From: Flavobacterium sp.
GTDB taxonomy: Bacteria > Bacteroidota > Bacteroidia > Flavobacteriales > Flavobacteriaceae
DNA: 10,000 nucleotides
Assembly: GCF_020217025.1 (NCBI RefSeq)
Contig: NZ_JAIWOF010000035.1
Location: 1 to 10,000 of the forward strand
Direction: 5' to 3'
The stretch's first letter is position 1. Every line of letters starts with the position of its first letter. Under the pieces are notes generated by a model, which saw only the letters and a list, made by a program, of their open reading frames with translations, was not told the origin of the DNA and ran no database searches. The position numbers were made by a program, and so were the translations under genes. This document shows, piece after piece, positions 6,393-10,000 of this stretch.

Positions 6393-7416
6393 TAAATAAG
6401 TTCAACTTTTGCACCCATGCTGTTTTTTTCTCCAAAAGGAAAACATCTACTAACAATAATAAAAATCCTAAAGCTAAAAACCATTGATATTGCGATTCAA
6501 AATCAGCTATTTGTTGCGATTCGAATTCTGATTTTTCGATTTTATCTAACGACTTTTTCACTTCTTCTACCACATCTTTTGTAGTAGTTCCCACGATATA
6601 TTTTGATTTTGTATTATCTGCAATTTTCTTTAAAACTTCTGGATATAACTTGGTAATTACCGTTTGTCCTTCTTGGTCTTTTTTATACGATACAATGGTT
6701 TCTTTATCGTCACGTAAGGGAATTGGGCCGCCTTTTTCAGTTCCAACTCCAATTGTAATAATACGAACTCCTTTTTCTTTTGCTAATTCAACAGCGTCTT
6801 CTACTCCTTCTCCGTGGTCTTCGCCGTCAGAAACCAAAACAATTAGTTTACTAGTATCTTTCACATCAAAGAAATCTACAGCTAATTGAATAGCATCGTT
6901 AAAAGCCGTTCCTTGCGAAGATACCATATTGGTATTCATGCTTTGCAAATACATTTTAGCAATGCTATAATCGGTTGTCATGGGTAAGACTGGGTAAGCA
7001 CTTCCGGCGTAACCTACAATTCCCACACGGTCGTTTCCTAATTGATTAATGATTTGCGAAACGATTTGCTTGGTTTTTTCTAATCGGTTTGGCGCTACGT
7101 CTTCAGCCAGCATACTTTTTGAAATGTCGACTGCAAACACAATATCAATTCCTTGACGTTTTACGGTTTCCATTTTAGTTCCCATTTTTGGGTTTACCAA
7201 AGCGATAATAATGCAGGCTAATGCCAACAACAAAACTCCTAATTTCAAAGCCGGTTTAAAGCTTGATTTTTCTGGCGCTAATTGATTAAACAATTCCAAA
7301 TCGGCAAAAGCGGCTTGTCTTTTTCTTTTCCAAAACAAATTGAATAGAAAAAGTGCTACTATTATGGGTAATAGCGCTAATAAATAAAAATATATTGGAC
7401 TTTCTAATTCAAACAT
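6373..7416 (-). CDS. batB: BatB: membrane-anchored von Willebrand factor A protein
   Basis: A 347-residue protein with membrane helices at about 8-27, 57-74 and 311-328 and a vWA domain at about 88-290. The metal-binding MIDAS is complete: DISKS (D97, S99, S101), a threonine in QGTAFND (T170) and an aspartate in SDGEDHG (D197). Such domains bind partner proteins through a divalent ion, and the BatA/BatB family works with MoxR-type AAA+ ATPases (family knowledge). The vWA domain sits between helices 2 and 3, most likely on the periplasmic side. It starts 11 bases after the batA stop and its last codons overlap batC. The 3' end carries a run of eight A (complement of 6382-6389) inside the overlap. 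Length is normal. Confidence 0.94.
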   Translation of the reverse strand: MFELESPIYFYLLALLPIIVALFLFNLFWKRKRQAAFADLELFNQLAPEKSSFKPALKLGVLLLALACIIIALVNPKMGTKMETVKRQGIDIVFAVDISKSMLAEDVAPNRLEKTKQIVSQIINQLGNDRVGIVGYAGSAYPVLPMTTDYSIAKMYLQSMNTNMVSSQGTAFNDAIQLAVDFFDVKDTSKLIVLVSDGEDHGEGVEDAVELAKEKGVRIITIGVGTEKGGPIPLRDDKETIVSYKKDQEGQTVITKLYPEVLKKIADNTKSKYIVGTTTKDVVEEVKKSLDKIEKSEFESQQIADFESQYQWFLALGFLLLLVDVFLLEKKTAWVQKLNLFNEKKHA

Positions 7417-7427
7417 TGTTTTTCTTT

Positions 7428-8432
7428 CTAAACGATTCCTCTAAAAACTGAATTTCTCAATAACACCTCAACACCTAACAACACAAATGCAATCAACACG
7501 AAAGGTTTGTATTTCTCGTCGTAATTGTAGAATTTCTTCTCATCAATTTCGGTGGTTTCTAACTTATTAATTTCGTCGTAAATGGCTTGTAATTTTTTGT
7601 TTGATGTCGCTCTAAAATATTTTGCATCAGTTGCTTTCGCAATTTCTTTCATTAAGCTTTCATCAATTTCAACAGGCATATTTCTGAACACTAATTTACC
7701 ATTCGCGTCTTTTGCTACAGGAAACATCGCTTGACCGTTTGTTCCAATTCCAATGGTATATACTTTGATACCGTATTCTTTAGCAATTTCAGCAGCAGTT
7801 CTAGGATCTATTGTTCCTGAATTGTTAACACCATCTGTCAATAAAATGATAATTCTGCTTTTAGCTTTGCTGTCTTTAATTCGGTTGATGGCAGTGGCTA
7901 AACCGACTCCAATTCCCGTTCCGTCAGCAATAATGGAATCATCGTATTCAATGGTTTTTAATGATTGTAAAATGATGGTTTTATCAGAAGTTACGGGAGT
8001 TCTCGTGTAACTTTCACCTGCATAAACTACTAATCCAATTCTATCGTTAACTCTATCTTGTACAAATGTTGAAGCTACTTTTTTCAAAGCTTCTAGACGA
8101 TTTGGTTTTAAATCATTGGCCAACATACTACTCGAAACGTCTATTGCCATTACAATATCGATTCCTTTTGTGGTTTTCGATTTTGAGGTTACGTCAACGC
8201 TTCTTGGTCTTGCTAAGGCTATGATAATAGAACTCAACGCTAAGATTCGTAAAACGTGTAAAAACGGTTTGGCTTTGGCTAAGAATGTTCGGTTTTGTTT
8301 GAAAGGCTCTAATGAACTCATTTTTACCGTTGCCGAAAGTTGATTTCTTTTATAAAATAACCAACCTATTGCTAGTGGTAAAACCAAAAACAACCACAAA
8401 AATTCCGGATTTAAAAAGGTAACTTTTTCCAT
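7428..8432 (-). CDS. batA: BatA: membrane-anchored von Willebrand factor A protein
   Basis: A 334-residue protein with membrane helices at about 10-26, 58-74 and 309-325 and a vWA domain at about 90-290. The MIDAS is complete: DVSSS (D98, S100, S102), a threonine in DGTGIG (T172) and an aspartate in LTDGVNNSG (D200). ARPRSVDV after the second helix matches the usual BatA entry to the domain. BatA and BatB have the same architecture but have clearly diverged, consistent with an ancient duplication. The ATG overlaps the stop of the upstream BatD-like gene by one base (TAATG), implying coupled translation. Role: core vWA subunit of the Bat envelope complex, ligand unknown. Confidence 0.94.
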   Translation of the reverse strand: MEKVTFLNPEFLWLFLVLPLAIGWLFYKRNQLSATVKMSSLEPFKQNRTFLAKAKPFLHVLRILALSSIIIALARPRSVDVTSKSKTTKGIDIVMAIDVSSSMLANDLKPNRLEALKKVASTFVQDRVNDRIGLVVYAGESYTRTPVTSDKTIILQSLKTIEYDDSIIADGTGIGVGLATAINRIKDSKAKSRIIILLTDGVNNSGTIDPRTAAEIAKEYGIKVYTIGIGTNGQAMFPVAKDANGKLVFRNMPVEIDESLMKEIAKATDAKYFRATSNKKLQAIYDEINKLETTEIDEKKFYNYDEKYKPFVLIAFVLLGVEVLLRNSVFRGIV

Positions 8433-10000
8433 TATTTCTTGGCTTTTCTTAGTTCGATTGAGTTCTGAATTTTCTCTATAATCTGCTTCGCATGTTCGTC
8501 TTCTTCTCTATACATAAAGAAAAATTCTTGAGCGCCACCCGGTTGTGACAATACCATGATTTCGTACTCCATTTTCACATCTTCTTCTCTCACAGGGTCC
8601 AAAGCCGTGAATGTTCCGTAGGCTTTTTTACCTGAAAGACCTTTTACATTTTCAAATTCACCAGTTTTTACGATGATATTTTTAGCTCCAAAATTTTCTA
8701 ACTCTTTCAAATCCGCTTCCAATGCTAAATCTAAATCTATCTTGGTGGTGTCTTTGTAAGCGGTTGTAATTAAAACAATTGAGAAATCGTCGGTAATATT
8801 TCCATACGCAAAACGACTGGTTGATTTTACGTTTTCAGGAAGATTGTTTTGAATTTTCTCATCAATTGTTCGTTTTAAAACTTTAGGCGATGTAATAATG
8901 ATTGCAGGTTCGCCATATTCCGAAGTAATCCATTCTTTTTCCAACAATTCTTTGGTAGAATAGCCAAAATAACTGTCTTTCACAAAATCGAATCCTACCG
9001 TATAAGTGAAAATTACAATCGAAGCCACCAATAAAAAGGCTGAAATTCCAGCTGAAAGCGCTAAACGTTTTGCTTTTTGTTTTTGCATTTCCTTTTTACG
9101 AACTTCTTCAGCAAATAAAATTGCCGCTTGATCTTCCGTTCTTGGTAAGGCTTTGTCTATTACCAACAAGAATTTATCGATAATTTTTTTATCCGTTTCA
9201 ATTTCAAAAGGTAAGGGTTGCGATTTAGCAAATTTTACCAAATCCGAATTTTCTAATACTCTTTTGAACTTGTCCAATTCTTCACGATTGACAAACATTT
9301 TTTTATCGGCAATCGCTTTTTTCAACGCTTCCATTAATTCACTAGAAGTGCTTTCCATCGCTGGAATATGAATCGATTCTTCAATATATGTTCTGGTGAT
9401 ATCAGTCATTTCAGAATAATATTCTTTCACATCACCGCGTTGCACCAATTGTTTTTTATCTAAATTTTGAAGATATGCAATCGCTTTTTCAATTGGCGAA
9501 GCGAAAAATTCTTCTTTTTGTTCTTTGTCTTTTTGTAATCTTTTGATGATGAAGTTCGATGCAAATCCAGAAGCTACAATCAACACGAATAAAATTAGGA
9601 GTTTCCACCATTCGCTCATCGGTTTTTCTTCTGTAGCGATGATGTCTTTGATATCATACATTTGTTGTTTCGTGGTATCAACTTTTACATCGTTTACCAA
9701 AATCGAAAGCGAATCGGTACGGAATTCTTTCTGATTAATTTTCACCAATAATTTCGGAATCACATAGCGTCCCGAATCAAATTGGGTTAACCCGTACTTT
9801 TTGATTAATTCGTATTGGTTATCATTTTTTACGGTATCAATTGGATATGATTCCAATATTTCCAAAGCACCAAAAAACTTTCCATCTGGAAAAACGACTT
9901 TATCTTTTGCGTTTACTTTTGCTTTGATGGTTAAATTGAATTGCGATCCAATTTTAATTTGAGTTGAGTCAATAGAAGACGAGATTTGTTGGGAAAACCC
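8432..10000 (-). CDS. BatD-like membrane protein with extra C-terminal domain (5' end missing)
   Basis: The frame is open to the right edge, so the true start lies outside. The 522 visible residues begin GFSQQISSS, which looks like the end of a signal peptide, so perhaps only about 15-20 residues are missing. Reading from there: a beta-rich extracytoplasmic domain (about 5-125), a membrane helix (about 131-150), and a helical cytoplasmic domain (about 165-290) with a block like BatD's cytoplasmic part (RVLENSDLVKFAKSQP). A second membrane helix (about 312-334) and a C-terminal domain (about 335-522) of mixed alpha/beta character follow. It precedes batA with a one-base overlap, where flavobacterial Bat loci carry a poorly named BatD-type gene. 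A TTG at 9865 is an internal leucine codon, not the start. The C-terminal domain is not one I can name firmly. Confidence 0.85.
   Translation of the reverse strand, partial: GFSQQISSSIDSTQIKIGSQFNLTIKAKVNAKDKVVFPDGKFFGALEILESYPIDTVKNDNQYELIKKYGLTQFDSGRYVIPKLLVKINQKEFRTDSLSILVNDVKVDTTKQQMYDIKDIIATEEKPMSEWWKLLILFVLIVASGFASNFIIKRLQKDKEQKEEFFASPIEKAIAYLQNLDKKQLVQRGDVKEYYSEMTDITRTYIEESIHIPAMESTSSELMEALKKAIADKKMFVNREELDKFKRVLENSDLVKFAKSQPLPFEIETDKKIIDKFLLVIDKALPRTEDQAAILFAEEVRKKEMQKQKAKRLALSAGISAFLLVASIVIFTYTVGFDFVKDSYFGYSTKELLEKEWITSEYGEPAIIITSPKVLKRTIDEKIQNNLPENVKSTSRFAYGNITDDFSIVLITTAYKDTTKIDLDLALEADLKELENFGAKNIIVKTGEFENVKGLSGKKAYGTFTALDPVREEDVKMEYEIMVLSQPGGAQEFFFMYREEDEHAKQIIEKIQNSIELRKAKK

Larger units (their letters stand above)
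1146..10000 (-). other. Bat (aerotolerance-type) operon, 3' part
   Basis: Eight same-strand genes are spaced by -20 to +18 bases and include two TAATG junctions and one 20-base overlap. This supports a single transcript running right to left and ending after the glycosidase gene. No internal gap is long enough for a typical promoter plus leader. The operon promoter and the usual upstream MoxR ATPase and DUF58 genes are expected beyond position 10000 (inference from related genomes). No hairpin terminator is visible at the 3' end. Confidence 0.75.

Noticed and set aside
9863..9865. TTG as the start of the BatD-like gene
   Set aside because: The same frame stays open to position 10000 with protein-like sequence beginning GFSQQ, so the TTG is an internal leucine and the gene is truncated by the window edge.

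Overview
The window comes from an AT-rich Bacteroidota genome, most likely a Flavobacterium-like member of the Flavobacteriaceae. The evidence is the complete Bat locus, the flavobacterial-type -7 motifs (TAnnTTTG), A/T-rich translation starts without clear Shine-Dalgarno sequences, and secreted proteins whose signal peptides end in 'GFSQ', 'SAQ' or 'LFGQ'. The genus is an inference from protein style.

Left end (1-1142). The first codons of a probable pheS run off the left edge on the minus strand. Next comes a 118-residue conserved hypothetical protein (minus strand), then a CvpA-family membrane protein on the plus strand, the only plus-strand gene. The 142-base gap between the last two holds two fused, oppositely oriented -7 elements that form a palindrome. 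Two short repeats with the same layout, 9-mer + GAAAA + same 9-mer, lie on either side of the hypothetical gene.

Bat locus (1879-10000, all minus strand, transcribed right to left). The order of transcription is: a 5'-truncated BatD-like membrane protein with an extra C-terminal domain; BatA and BatB (membrane-anchored von Willebrand A proteins with intact MIDAS motifs); BatC (TPR protein with a charged linker); a short secreted BatD paralogue; full-length BatD; and BatE (TPR + two membrane helices + SH3-like domain). Genes overlap or are spaced by at most 18 bases, with two TAATG stop-start junctions and one 20-base overlap, so this looks like one polycistronic unit. Its promoter, and in related genomes a MoxR-type AAA+ ATPase and a DUF58 protein, would lie beyond the right edge. 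A DUF2233/NAGPA-type phosphodiester glycosidase gene (1146-1871) follows batE by 7 bases and is probably the last gene of the transcript. It converges on cvpA with only 3 bases between the stop codons.

How the parts fit together. The known family picture is a cell-envelope complex: BatA/BatB present vWA domains at the membrane, BatD-type proteins present beta-rich extracytoplasmic domains, and BatC/BatE supply TPR scaffolds. MoxR ATPases are usually associated with such vWA proteins. The locus was named for aerotolerance in Bacteroides, but its biochemical role is unsettled. The main departures here are three BatD-type proteins in one locus, one of which lacks any membrane anchor, and two genes (the short BatD paralogue and the glycosidase) that are clearly more AT-rich than the core bat genes. 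No RNA gene, mobile element or CRISPR array was found, and no gene-free stretch exceeds 142 bases.
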